38,254 bases of DNA from the NCBI RefSeq assembly GCF_000524195.1, contig NW_020170443.1, positions 27,222 through 65,475 on the forward strand, in the 5' to 3' direction. The notes beneath the pieces were generated by a model. It was given only the letters and a program-made list of their open reading frames with translations. It ran no database searches and was not told the DNA's origin. A program made the translations under genes and the position numbers. This DNA comes from Echinococcus granulosus. Lineage: Eukaryota > Platyhelminthes > Cestoda > Cyclophyllidea > Taeniidae. Below, piece after piece: positions 1-11,078 of the stretch (the stretch's first letter is position 1; every line of letters starts with the position of its first letter).

Positions 1-3000
1 TGTGTGTTATTACTCGACGACTAGATGTTGGATTCTTGTGCCTAGGCAAAATAGGTAACGCATTTGGGGCATCGATGCTCCGAGAGTTCCGAAATGGGGA
101 TAACTGTCTCACTGCTCAAACTGGTGAATTGGCTCTGCAGTTGGGCATGACGGTAGGTTTCTGCTTTTGCCCAACACACAACTTTTCGCCCAAAGGCTGA
201 GGCAGAGCGTTTGTTCATTGAATGCGGAAGATGGGACTTAGTGACCAGGATGCATCGTGCCTTGGGACATTGGGACGAAGCTCTGAGTGTTGTTGAAAAA
301 CACAATCGGGTTCGTCTAAAAAATACACACTACGCCTACGCGCTGGAGTTAAAGAATCAGGGGAATATTGAAGATGCAATCCACCAGTATGTAGCAATGA
401 GAGCACGTTTTTAATATTATCTTCTAGTTTTGTACAATCAAATACACACTGCGTGGAGGTTCCACGTATGCTGAAGGACTCTCCGGAGAAGCTAGAAGAG
501 TTCGTAAACTCACATCCGTCCAGGTACCACTCCTTTGGCCTTATTGAATGTCATAGAGAACTGCATCATTGGTGGGCGCAGAGTCTGGAAGCGAAAGGGC
601 GACTGAAAGAAGCGGAACTATACTACAGTCGGGTGAAGGACTACGTCTCTCTTGTTCGTGTCTACTGTTGTGGGGGAAAAGAAGAAGCAGCTCTGGAGTT
701 GTGCAACGAGACTGGTGACGCAGCTGCATGCTATCATTTAGCAAGACAAATGGAAGCTAAAGGAGATGTAGATCGAGCTATTCAGCTGTATACTCGAGCT
801 CGTGCCTTCTCTTGTGCTGTGCGACTCGCCAAGGTGAGTTACTCAAAGTCGTAATTGGGTGAGAGGATTAGTGAAAGATCCCCACAGTATTGTCAAACTA
901 CGAGAGACCGAAAACCTATTGTTTGGCATATATCAAGCAGATAGTGCCACTGTGTTAGATTTTTCTAGTTCAAACTGGATTTTAAATCGTCGATCCAAAT
1001 CACGACGTTGCCCATGTTTTCTGCTTCTTCTGATGCCAGAGTGGGTATTATCAACCACCTACAGCTGAGTCTATCCCACAGTCAGTGAAAACCACGGATT
1101 GTCAAAAGGTTTCAATCCTATCAATCGAGATGTCATAATCCACGCCACTTGATTGTAGCCTTTGAATAAGTGAATGCAATACATCGGTAGACTCGTGTGT
1201 AGTTAATGCCATTCGCTTCAAGCCTTTCACACCTTCCTTGTAGGAGCACAACAGAAACGAGAACCTTTATAGTCTGGCTCAGTTGGGCAGTCCGGATGAC
1301 ATGCTAGACGCTGCTCGTCACTTGGAACAGAGAGGGAACTTTGTGGAGAAAGCCGTGCTACTCTACCACAGAGCAGGTCACCTCAACACCGCCATTAATC
1401 TAGCCTTTGAGAAGCGACAATACGGTGCCTTGGTCAGCATCACTTGCGACGACCTTGGCAGCGATTGTGATCCAGAACTGATACGCAAGTGTTCCAATTT
1501 CTTCCTCCAGAACGATCAGTTTGTCAAGGCTGTTGAAGTTCTTGCCAGGGGCAAGCAGGTGAAGCCTGGTTTTACTCTTTAAAGTTGTAAAAACAGAATG
1601 CCTCTTAAGAATTGGTCTGTCATCTGTGGAATGGAAATAAACTGACCTTTAATCAGTTCGACCTACAAAGCAGTTAAAATCCTCTCTCTGCTTTTTTAAA
1701 CTCAGAAGTCACGCTAGTTTTCCTTCCCTTTTTTCTCCATCGAACAGTGGCTGGAAGCAGTGAAGCTGTGCACGGACTATGATGTGGCACTGAGTGAGGA
1801 CCTAGCAGAGCAATTGACACCACCACCGGACATTGACATGTCGGAAACGGAGCGACGTGATGTGCTCACCCGTCTGGGCTATGCATGCCTCTCGCAAGGT
1901 CTCTGCCACCTTGCTTGTAAGAAACTCACTCAAGCTGGTGACCGTGTCAGCGCTATGAAAGCTTTACTACGCTCCGGTGACACCAACAAGATCATCTTCT
2001 TCGCCAATGTGAGTAAACAGCGCGACATCTACATCATGGCTGCGAATTACCTTCAAACTCTCGGTACCTGGCGCAATGACACCAGTGTGGTCAAACTCAT
2101 TGTGCAGTTTTATACGCGAGCAAAATCTTTCAATTCACTCTCTTCGTTCTATGAGGCTTGCGCGCAGGTAATTCTTGTGTTTATCGTAGCAACACGACTT
2201 AAATGGAAGCACTTACTTCACTTGTCTATAACTACTTGACCTCTTAAAAGAGGTCGGCTGGAAGCGCACTATTGGAAGTCAGAGTCAGGGTCTCACAATG
2301 ACCGGAAAATAAGCCCTTTCCTTATCTTTACGTATCAACATAATTTGTCCACTTGAAAGGAGTTTATGTGTGCTTGTTGATGGTCATTTAGGGCTCGTGA
2401 GGTAGGCGCTTGGTACCGCTTGTAGACACTTCCAAGGTGAGGTTAGTTGCATGCACCATAGATCGTGGATATTGGTTATTCCATCAGTGTGACATTCCTT
2501 CTTTTGATCTCGTCCACTTTCCTCCTGCTTTTAAGGTTCTGAAAGCTAGGTTTCCTTCAAATTGTCCACAGAGCATCTGGTGATGGTAGCGAAATCCCAA
2601 ATTGTTTAAATGGGCAATTTACTAGCGATGTCGAGTAACTCGGCGTGGAGCGCGTCGCTTTATCTTTTCTGCCTGTTCGAATGGATAAATAAGGACTCAA
2701 AAGAAATATCACTCCTAAACTTTTAATCTGCGTTTTACTTCATGAATATTCGTGGTTATGGTCTACGCGGTCTCTTTGTTGAAAAATGGGTAGAGAGAAG
2801 CCACAAACTAGTAACTGGGTCATGACATTCAAATATACAGCATCGAGTCCTTTTTTGCCAAAATGAATTTACTCTTACTTGTACAAAGGTGATACTGCTT
2901 CACTTTTTTGTTCAGATGGAGGTAGACGAATACCAGAGCTACGAAAAGGCAATGGGTGCTCTAACCGAGGCCTACAAGGCACTCTCGAGAGCTGTTGCGG

Positions 3001-4455
3001 ATGCTGCTGTCGCCTCCGATGAAGTAAATGGACAGAAGTTGGAGGAGCGTCTTTGTAGTATTAAATCGCAAATTATGCTGTGCAAAAAGTTTGTGGATGC
3101 ACAACTGTAAGTTCAGCATTGATGCCTCTAGTGGGACTTTTCTGATAAAAGTAATATCGAGGTGATGTGGAAACATGGGCGCATAATTGAATGCTGTGAA
3201 TAGTTGCCTGTTTTCTTTCAGGCTATTCGAAGATGACCCAGTGGACGCGTTAAGCCAGTGTCAAGCAATAGTGGATGAACCCAAAACTGCCATAATTATT
3301 CGTCCTGGTCATGTCTACGCGGTAATGGTCAAAGGATTGGTTGCACATGAACAATACCATGCTGTACGTCTTGTCGCAACCTTCTACCTCAAGTTAATCC
3401 TAGTTGAATCATTAACCGCTTGGGGACCGGAGTCATACCGAGACTCAGTTTTATAAAAGAGACAGGAGGGAAGCTGTACTTATATTTCCACGTAGTTCCC
3501 TGTCATAACTAAGGGTTTAGAACTTTCGACGTAGAGAAGAGTAGTTCTCTTGCAGAAGTCCAGACATGAAGTAATCACCCCGAGTAGGCTACAGCATTTT
3601 CCACCCGAGTTTCTGTGATGTGTGTACTAGTGTAGGGAACGGTGTCGGTCCGTGCACATTTGGTAGACATCCTACGCTATCACTTCAAGTGGTTTGTCTC
3701 TAGTAAAATTTCACGATGGTGCAATTAAGCGTGGATTACGCGGGGAGGGGGGCAGTCAGGAGGCAGGCAAAGAGTGGTTCAGTGCGCTGTGTTGATGAGT
3801 TGGAAATCATAATGACTACAGCCATCGCTGGCAAGTGTTCAACAGACCTTGAGGTGTTCACACCATTCAGCGCTCTTACTGTGCCCAATCGTCATGTCAG
3901 CGTGGAGTGCTTGAAGTCTTCCAAATAGGTAGATGTGTGTGGAATGGGCTTACGACATCTCTGATTAACTTCTTCCAAACTTCTTTAGACAGGAGGAGAA
4001 ATGAGGCAACATATTTGTCACTTACTACTGTATTTGGCACCACTGAAACCGCACCTTCTTTTAAACCTATCAAGTAAAAAGTCCCGGCTGGACTTGAACG
4101 ACCCTTGTGAATTTACAACTTCTACGAAGACTCCTAAAGTTTACTATTCTGAAATGACCTCGTTCAATTCTCCAATACGTGTATCTTTCATTTTTTACAG
4201 GCCTACGCCTGTCTGCAGGAGATGAAAGAAAAACTAGGCGGCCATGAAGCCGTGGCACGATATCTGGACAAAGAGGTACAAAATGCAATATTCCGGGCCC
4301 TCGACATGCCGACGCCAGTACAGCTGGATTCTAGAGGAGGTTCGGACAGTGATCGAGGTTTAACAATGGGTGAGGAGTGTATGGAGTCCATAGAAGACAA
4401 TGCTGACATGGCGCTGGAGAGTGACTGTGAGTATGGACAAGATGACAGTGCGTAG
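1..4455 (+). CDS. IFT140: IFT140, intraflagellar transport protein 140 (3' part; N-terminal half lies before the window)
   Basis: Subunit of the IFT-A complex, which carries cargo back along cilia and delivers membrane proteins into them. Eight exons are joined: 1-152 (frame from base 3), 196-386, 428-833, 1244-1558, 1748-2167, 2916-3106, 3222-3363, 4201-4455. All junctions are GT-AG and keep phase, giving 689 residues and a TAG stop. The product is the TPR-rich C-terminal half; the WD40 propellers would lie upstream. Family signatures seen include CVITRRLDVGFLCLGK at the start, EVPRML, WWAQSLEAKG, YHLARQME, YTRARAF, AVLLYHRAG, RSGDTNKIIFFANVSKQ, YIMAANYLQ and DEYQSYEKAMGALTEAYK, in the order of vertebrate IFT140. 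The C-terminus is acidic. The larger introns (834-1243, 2168-2915, 3364-4200) hold nothing I recognise. Human IFT140 is 1462 aa, so about 47% of the protein is here. Identity is firm; the exact 5' edge is cut by the window. Confidence 0.95.
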
Positions 4456-4480
4456 ATGACATGTGTGGGATTTGAAAGTG

Positions 4481-4486
4481 AATAAA
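4481..4486 (+). promoter_or_regulatory. Polyadenylation signal of IFT140
   Basis: AATAAA 26 bases after the IFT140 TAG (4453-4455), implying a very short 3' UTR. A second AATAAA at 4542-4547 could serve as an alternative distal site. Confidence 0.65.
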
Positions 4487-4547
4487 CTTTTAAGTGTTAT
4501 AAGCTCTACCGTGAGAATGGCGTGCTATTTTCGCAGAGGGGAATAAA

Positions 4548-7270
4548 ATAGACTTGAGAAGGAAAGGGAAAGAAGTCACCGTATTTCCTTTTTTTAAATA
4601 CTACCTATGACAAACTGACTGACGGCCTAACTCATCATGCTGACTTTGGTTTCAAGAGGCAGTCGTCAAATGTTCAATTTTGCAGTAAAATTTGGGTTGG
4701 AAAGCAAATGAAGTTCTTTCCGATGTATGTCTGTAACCCAAAGAAAAAAATTTTCATTCGATATTCAGGAAACTTCACTTTTGTAGCTAGTTTTCGCCCC
4801 CTTCCTCGCTCCTCCCTGATTGGCTGAGATCACGTCTAGATGCACTATAACACTAAACATAAGGTCAAGGCCAATCGGTTACCAATACCCTCTTGTGACT
4901 GGTTCATATGCCAACTCTGTACTTCTGTGTTTACTCACACATTTCGACAATAAAGACATCAGTACCGATGTCTTGGTCAATTGATATTCCGGTCGGAAGC
5001 CCAAGCCTGTCCAATCAGTTGTCGGAAAAGTTAGGTACGAGTGAATCCAGGTGACATTCAGCTTTGTCTTGCCTGTTTTTTAGCCATTATTCATGGCTCT
5101 ACCAGATATTTCGTTTGCAGTGGAAGCTTTCGGCTGTGATTTTCCGCAAGCAAAGCATCTCCATCTGGAGTCGAAGTGGTGCTTACGTTAGAAGTGGGGA
5201 TATGGTATGGGTAGTGCGTTGAATGCCTGTAGATTACCAATGCCATGTTTGTTCCCTTAGCGCATCTCGATAGACTGAATCCACTATTCATCACAAGTCC
5301 ACCAGCAAGCTACAACATGGAGGTGAATGACTGATAGATAGGCCTTAAAGCTTTTCATCTGTTGTCATTCCACGCCAGTGACATTCATTTGCTCAAATTC
5401 CACTGTGAATTTCGCCTCCTAGTAGCTTATTTGCCTAAAAAACACGTCCAGAAAATCGTTGATTTACGTACAGACGCCTGCGGTCAAATATGGTCGCCTA
5501 TGTGCCGCAGATGCCTGCCCAACATTCCACAAGTTCTTCTCGAATGCAATGGAAACGTTTGAGAATTGGCGCCCTCGCTTCTTTCCCCCTAATTGGCCAT
5601 TATTACTTGGCGACAGTAAGTAAGCTGATCTCCAGAAAAGTGTTAAGGATAAATAAGTAGGCGAGAATGGGACCACCCTCATGTTTCCAGCACTCAGCCA
5701 GCAGATGCCCGCACGCATGCCATATGCCCGGCCTACTCAGACATGTCGGGAACAAAGACAACCTTGTTGATGCTTTTACCTCTACTTATTCTGCTTGGTG
5801 CCTTGATAGCTAACGCCTAGAGTTAACTTCCACTTTTATTCTGTAGCTAGGACGTAGAAAAAAGGACAAATTGAAAGAAAAGGCGAATTTTACAATCCAT
5901 TTCCTTTCTATACTAACACGCATCCTGGCGTTAAAGGGTACGTGTGGACCATATCAGTCACGTCCACATGAGCCAATTTCCTGAAGTCGGGAATGTTTGT
6001 ATTTGTGAATGATTAAAGTGTTTCCTTTTGACTCGAAATGGTGCATTTTCTGTGTGATGTCATGCCGACCCGGTTAAACCTAGATTATCAACTAGAGAGG
6101 GAGAGGGGTTCCATGTGCAGCCCAAACACTCACGAGCAAAGCTAAAGAGACTGTGGTTTAAAAATGATTTATACCCAAAGTTGTCATTCACAGGCATAGT
6201 TATGGCAACCATTGGGATCATAAAGTGGTTGGAATGTGACAAAGAGGGCAAATGGGCAGGTAAAAGACATGTGAATAGGGGGATGCCAAAGGATCGGAAG
6301 AGTAGGGCATAAAACAATGGAAGGTAAAGGAGAAGGTTGTTTGCCCAACACTTCACTAAACTGCACGTCCATTTGCTCAGTACGGACCAGTGACATTGAT
6401 TGACACCACCACACACATACACATTCGCCGTCATATCTGTATTAACGATGATGCCGACTTGTTTGTTGAAGTTGAGCAATGCCTTCACCGGAAGTTGCAA
6501 CCATGAACGCCACCATCAAGTGGACGAACAACAGGAAGAAGACAGATGGGTCGCGTCTATCATCAGCATCATCAGCAACAACAACTACTCCAGGAATAGC
6601 GCAGCGCCACGCAGCTGGGAGAAATTAAGCATGCCACAACACGGAACGTGGTGCCGTTCCACTGTAACACAGCTGACAAAGTGGACGATTGTAGATGTGA
6701 GCAGTAACCCTTGGGTCAGTGGTTTAAGTCCACACCCTGGCACCGCTCTTCTGCGGTCCCTGCCTCCTCCCACCCTACATGTCTACCATGACCCCAACGC
6801 AGCTGTGAGGGTCTCGTGTGTTGCGCTGGCACTGCATGGGCATGAGTAAGCACGAGGACGTGAGAAGGTGAGGACAGGCGAAATAACCTGAGATGAGATG
6901 CGGTGAGGCGAAGGGCGAGGGCAGTCTAGTCTACCTGGGCATGGATCTCAGTATGTCCCCAGGCTAAGCGAGTTCGCCACCTCATGAACTTGCACCTTCG
7001 GACCGGGATGTCCTACCAACAGCTGCCGCACTTGTGGAAGCAATGTTCTGCTTAGCATGGAGGCACCATCGTCAATGGAGATGATTTCAAGTGTGCGATA
7101 GTGTCAATCAAGCGTGATCCTCTCTTAGAGAACCCTTTTGCAACGTGTATACAAAGTTCCGGCGAACGATGACGATTATATTTGGCAGACAGCCTAAAAG
7201 ATCGGAATACTTATGCCTTTGGAACAGATTTGCTTCGTACTGGAACCATTTTAGGCCTCCACGCAGGCAG
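4548..7270. other. Intergenic DNA, no gene recognised
   Basis: Downstream of IFT140. Open frames of 60-150 codons exist on both strands (for example 6060-6500 minus and 6400-6849 plus) but overlap each other, lack recognisable motifs and have no convincing splice partners. The stretch 6700-7080 is richer in G+C and in GAGG/GTGAGG-like strings than its surroundings and might be an old interspersed repeat. I see no tRNA, rRNA or CRISPR-like structure. Confidence 0.5.
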
Positions 7271-7589
7271 TCACATCGCAGTAATCGTGAAATTCACGTG
7301 ACAAAATCTCTTGCTGTTGAGCCCCGCTCCATCGCCATTGGGTTTGGAGACTGCGGAGGGAGTGATGATAGTGTTGATCAGGCGAGACACTACAATTCCC
7401 ACCGAACAGACAGAATTTTCGCATGCACTTCGATAACTGACTGGATGCCTCGATCCAAGTGTAGCAATGATAAGGGGGACCAGTTTGAAGTCTTCGGTAT
7501 CCCACTGGTGCTCCTTGGTGTGCGGTAAGTCGAATTTAATGTTGACATCGACGCAAGCAGCATTCTTAACGGCACAGCCAAAGCAACGT
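7271..7589 (-). CDS. Unassigned coding-like exon, minus strand
   Basis: I do not recognise this protein. On the minus strand a strong acceptor (a long pyrimidine tract ending CCGTAG, AG at 7590-7591) opens a frame of about 106 codons that starts [19 protein letters not shown] and ends [10 protein letters not shown] before TGA. It is Cys-containing, and the codons have a purine-first, C/T-last bias like the real exons nearby. A second frame is also open for part of the stretch, and the plus strand has a GTAAGT at 7525, so strand is not certain. If real it would be the last exon of a minus-strand gene whose other exons lie between 7.7 and 8.6 kb. It could equally be a decayed gene or a transposon relic. 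Confidence 0.3.
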
Positions 7590-7689
7590 CTACGGAAAAA
7601 AGAGAACAAGTCCACAGTCTCTAATGACAAGCTCCGATTCTCAAGAGAAGATATGATGAACGGGTGATAAATAACGCTGAAAATTTCAA

Positions 7690-8630
7690 TTAGAGGGGTA
7701 GAGTGACTACTAAAAAGGGTTTTTCCTTCATCGTGAAGTAGTCAATGAAGGCGGAGGGAACATGAAGACAAAGATCTGGAAAGACAATCACGCTGAGGCG
7801 GTCAAACGTGTGGACAATTATCAACTGGACGGCACGGAGGAATATGAACACAAAGACAAGGTGTTGGTGGGTGTTTGCAATCCCATTATGTAGAAGATAT
7901 GGCAGTAAAGCGGGCGGCATGACCTGTGGAAGGCCCGCCGAGGGTAGTACAATGCACTTCGGTGAGCGCGGACTCCCTCTTTTAGGGAGGGTAATGCGAG
8001 GTGAAATGATTGCCATACTAACGCGGTGAGTCCCTCCTTACTCCGTAGGATATTTAGTTAATAGGGCAGAAGGAATTTTCCACCTGGTTCTAAATGCGAA
8101 TTGTCATCAATTCATAATCAGTCTAAAGGATGAAAGAAAGGCGGTTTAGTAAACTCGTACAAAGCGGCACCAAGGTGGGCGTACAACACGTGGAATAAAC
8201 AGACTGGTCGGCGCACATGTCGTGTCTCAGGTGGTAACCACAAAAGGTCTGAAAAAGAGAGTTTAACTATGACGTTTTTAATAAAAGAATGGGAAAACAA
8301 AACGACTCAGTGGACATCGACTTGTAACTACAGAAAACTTCAAACACACCACAGGGTGGTGTGGAGATGGAATACGCCTTTACCCAACGACAAAGCAATA
8401 GTGTCGAAACCTCAAAGCCAATCGCACGTCCGCAAATCGGCGGTGGATGGTGTCCCTGCATACTTAACAGCCGTCTTGAATGCGGCATCGTAAATAAAAG
8501 TAATTTCGCCAAGTGACTGAAGGTTACTCGATCCATTGTTAAGGCTAAACAGAACCCGTGAACTGTCATGAATCCGGTTGTGACAAATTTAAACACACGA
8601 CTGGAAAAGTACCAAGTAACGTTCAAGCAC
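7690..8630 (-). other. Coding-like patches upstream of the unassigned exon
   Basis: Several short minus-strand stretches look coding. One at about 8340-8515 contains GEITFIYDAAFKTAVKYAG but meets a TGA. One at about 7700-8016 contains HLVFVFIFLRAVQLIIVHTF. Good acceptors sit at about 8250 (CTCTCTTTTTCAG) and 8122 (CTTTCATCCTTTAG). At 7715-7892 the plus strand is also open and coding-like (MKTKIWKDNHAEAVKRVDNY). I could not chain these into one phase-consistent transcript or match a family. Confidence 0.2.
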
Positions 8631-10783
8631 TTCTTGTTATCACATTGCTTTGACGCTTAACCATCTGCAGGTGTCACGCTCCTTTGAAGTACATTACTCG
8701 AAAGCTCTAAACAATGAAAAACGACCAATTCGGAGTATTTTGTTTGGCCTACTGTGTATGGAAACAAAACAACCTACAACATTCAATGTAAATGCAAATT
8801 GGACCATGATTTTTAGTGGAGGTGGAGAGTAGGTTCAACTTAGGGTTTCACACGCCTAAAATCAGTAGAATCACCTATTCTTGAGGTGGACCAATGGGAG
8901 TAAGAAGGTTGGGTGTCGTGGACTGGCATAAAAGGCTAATTTACGAGGAGAAAGGAAGTGAAGTCCGTCTCTCGAAATGCACAAAATGCTGAAGGTAACG
9001 TGAGCTCTACAAACAATAGCGATTTTATGTACGTTTATGGTGGCACAAGTTTGGGGTTAGGTGTAAACACCTCCACAAAATCTAGTCGCTCCCCTTGCGA
9101 CCTTGGATTTGGAGGTCAAGAGGCCATTTTAAGGACACCATGCATTTAAGGGCACATTGATTAATATCGCCAAATCACGTGTCAAAATAGCCACAGAACT
9201 TGATAAGATGTATAATTCTGGAGAGGACCTCACTCCGAAGGAGGAAAAAGACTGATGAGCTAGTAATAGAAAATGGTGGCGAATGGAAAGCCCGCATGGG
9301 TAAGGGTGGTGCTGGTATTCTCTGCCATCACCTTAGAGAGAGCCCTTATTTGCTTGACTTTGTGTAATTTTAAAATCGCCTACTCCATCCACCAAGAAGT
9401 TTGCACAATAATTCGCCACTCAAGTCAAAAACAAAGTCTTGAGACGTGGTTGCTTAATAAGTACGCATGTGACTTGCGATACCTCACAAAAAGATTTTAT
9501 TTTCTGCTGTCTGACTGGGTGGCAACCCCAGAAAGCATGCAGCTCTACTCTTCATCTGCAAAAGCACGAAACTCGTGATACTGAATAATTGGATTAAAAT
9601 CTTCACAACATATGAATTCACCAAAATCTACTCGACTAAGTTAAGAAAGCAGACTACTCCACAGTAAGACCTTCGGTTTCAAAATAAAATCAACTTCAAT
9701 TACCTATTTGTCCAGGTATGGGATCCGTCAACATGGGATGAGACCATTTGGGCAGGTCCTGATTACCATTAACAAGTTCACTCTCCACGTCACACATGTG
9801 TGACGCACAGATATCCCCATCTGACCGCTTGCATTACATATGCACGGCAAATTTAATCAAAAATAAACAAGGGTTTGGAGTTAGTCCTGTCTGTGGTAGT
9901 TGACTTTCTTCGCAAACGTTACGAGGCATCACAAAATCTCCTTTTGACTATCATATACTCTCCTCCACATCAAGTTCTGTGAAATCTGCAATGAGGTTGA
10001 GATGTTGACAATTTCAAATGAACCTGAGGAGGTGCCAAGAAGTCGGTTTCACGTTAGACTTTGATGGTAACGTTGCGATGGACGTGAAGAATGTGACTGA
10101 TTCTACTGACGCGTCAAAGAAGGCATGCTTGTGAATGGATCAAGTAGCCGCTATAGAAGTGGCTAAACCTACGTGACAGAAGTATCAAAGCAAGTACTTC
10201 AGCTAGCCAGTATCCATCGGAGTCCCGAGTACTGTAGCACAGCTATTAGCGAAGCCAAGCTTAGATTATGTGGGCCACAATCACTCATTAAAAAGGCTGA
10301 AAGTGTGGGTTCAGTTGAAATGTGAAGATCACGTGCCTTCTTACGCTGGAATTTTCCAGAGAGGTGCTCGGACAATGCGAACATGGTGAATAGTAAGCAA
10401 TGCCAAATGCAACAAAGGTCAAATTCTGAGAAACTTAACGAGATAAGTGTCACTTCTTGGAGCCACTGACAAGCAAAACGCGCCCAGGGAGTTACACCGG
10501 TGGAATCACCGCGATGGAAAACCACCGCACAAATGTGGCGCAGTAGTCACTCAACATCAGACACGAAAGTCCTCGTCAGGACTTTCCGATTTTACGCAAG
10601 TTTGAAACAACTTGAAACAGTTAGCGTCGGGACAGAATTTGTCACCTAACTTCTCCCTATTAATCATCGCAGAAAAAAGTACAGACCATTCTCCTAAGGC
10701 ATAAAAAGAACATACCCTACAATTCAGCAATTTCGTAGCATAATTTTAAAAAAGACTTGCTGTTAACCGGGAAAAATGGCCAA
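8631..10783. other. Intergenic DNA, no gene recognised
   Basis: A+T-rich sequence between the coding-like patch and the 3' end of the minus-strand peroxidase gene. Two small items stand out: an acceptor followed by an 18-codon terminal-exon-like frame at 9716-9772 (plus), and an 18-nt perfect palindrome at 9788-9805. The longer open frames (9273-9578 plus, 10199-10525 minus) show no motif I know. Confidence 0.5.
9788..9805. repeat. Perfect 18-nt palindrome
   Basis: The sequence CGTCACACATGTGTGACG equals its own reverse complement. A related but imperfect copy (ACGTCACACATACGTGAC) lies at about 22577-22594 inside a URB1 intron. Its function is unknown; it could be a repeat relic or a dyad binding site. 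Confidence 0.6.
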
Positions 10784-10789
10784 TTTATT
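10784..10789 (-). promoter_or_regulatory. Polyadenylation signal of the minus-strand GPX gene
   Basis: Reverse complement reads AATAAA. It lies about 165 bases beyond the SECIS core and about 290 bases beyond the stop codon at 11079-11081, so a transcript cleaved after it would carry the SECIS hairpin. Confidence 0.6.
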
Positions 10790-10950
10790 ACTCAATAGAC
10801 AAGATAATAATGTACGTAACAAAAGAGGGAAGAGAACATGAAATGGACGTATAAAGAAAACGTCAGTCCTCCAACAAGAGAAGGAAAGAGAAATAGGTAA
10901 GAGGAAATGTGGGCGGTGTCATCTCCACAAAGTATACCAGTTTGCAGAGA

Positions 10951-10998
10951 ACATCGAAAGTCAATGTGGCCAACAGGCTTTCCATCAACTTTGTCATA
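10951..10998 (-). ncRNA. SECIS element (type II) in the GPX 3' UTR
   Basis: Hairpin that recruits SBP2/EFSec so that the upstream UGA is read as selenocysteine. Read on the minus strand from 10998: ATGA (10997-10994) faces CGAT (10956-10953), forming the non-Watson-Crick quartet with tandem G.A/A.G pairs. A helix of 10 pairs (10992-10983 with 10957-10966; eight Watson-Crick, two G.U) follows. Then comes an unpaired AAA (10981-10979) on the 5' side and a mini-helix GCC-TGTT-GGC (10978-10969). The extra mini-helix after the A bulge is what defines form II. It starts about 80 nt after the stop codon. All conserved SECIS landmarks are present at the expected spacing. Confidence 0.88.
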
Positions 10999-11078
10999 GG
11001 AGACACGGATGCACACACATCACCACTTGTTTTGGGGGAATGAAGATTTCGAGGAGGACTGACCGCCTTTGTAGACAT

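Noticed and set aside
3716..3928. Small plus-strand frame inside the IFT140 intron 3364-4200
   Set aside because: No homology or splice support; simple chance frame in an intron.
6060..6849. Two overlapping frames of about 146-149 codons on opposite strands
   Set aside because: No motifs, no splice context and mutual overlap; probably chance or repeat-derived.
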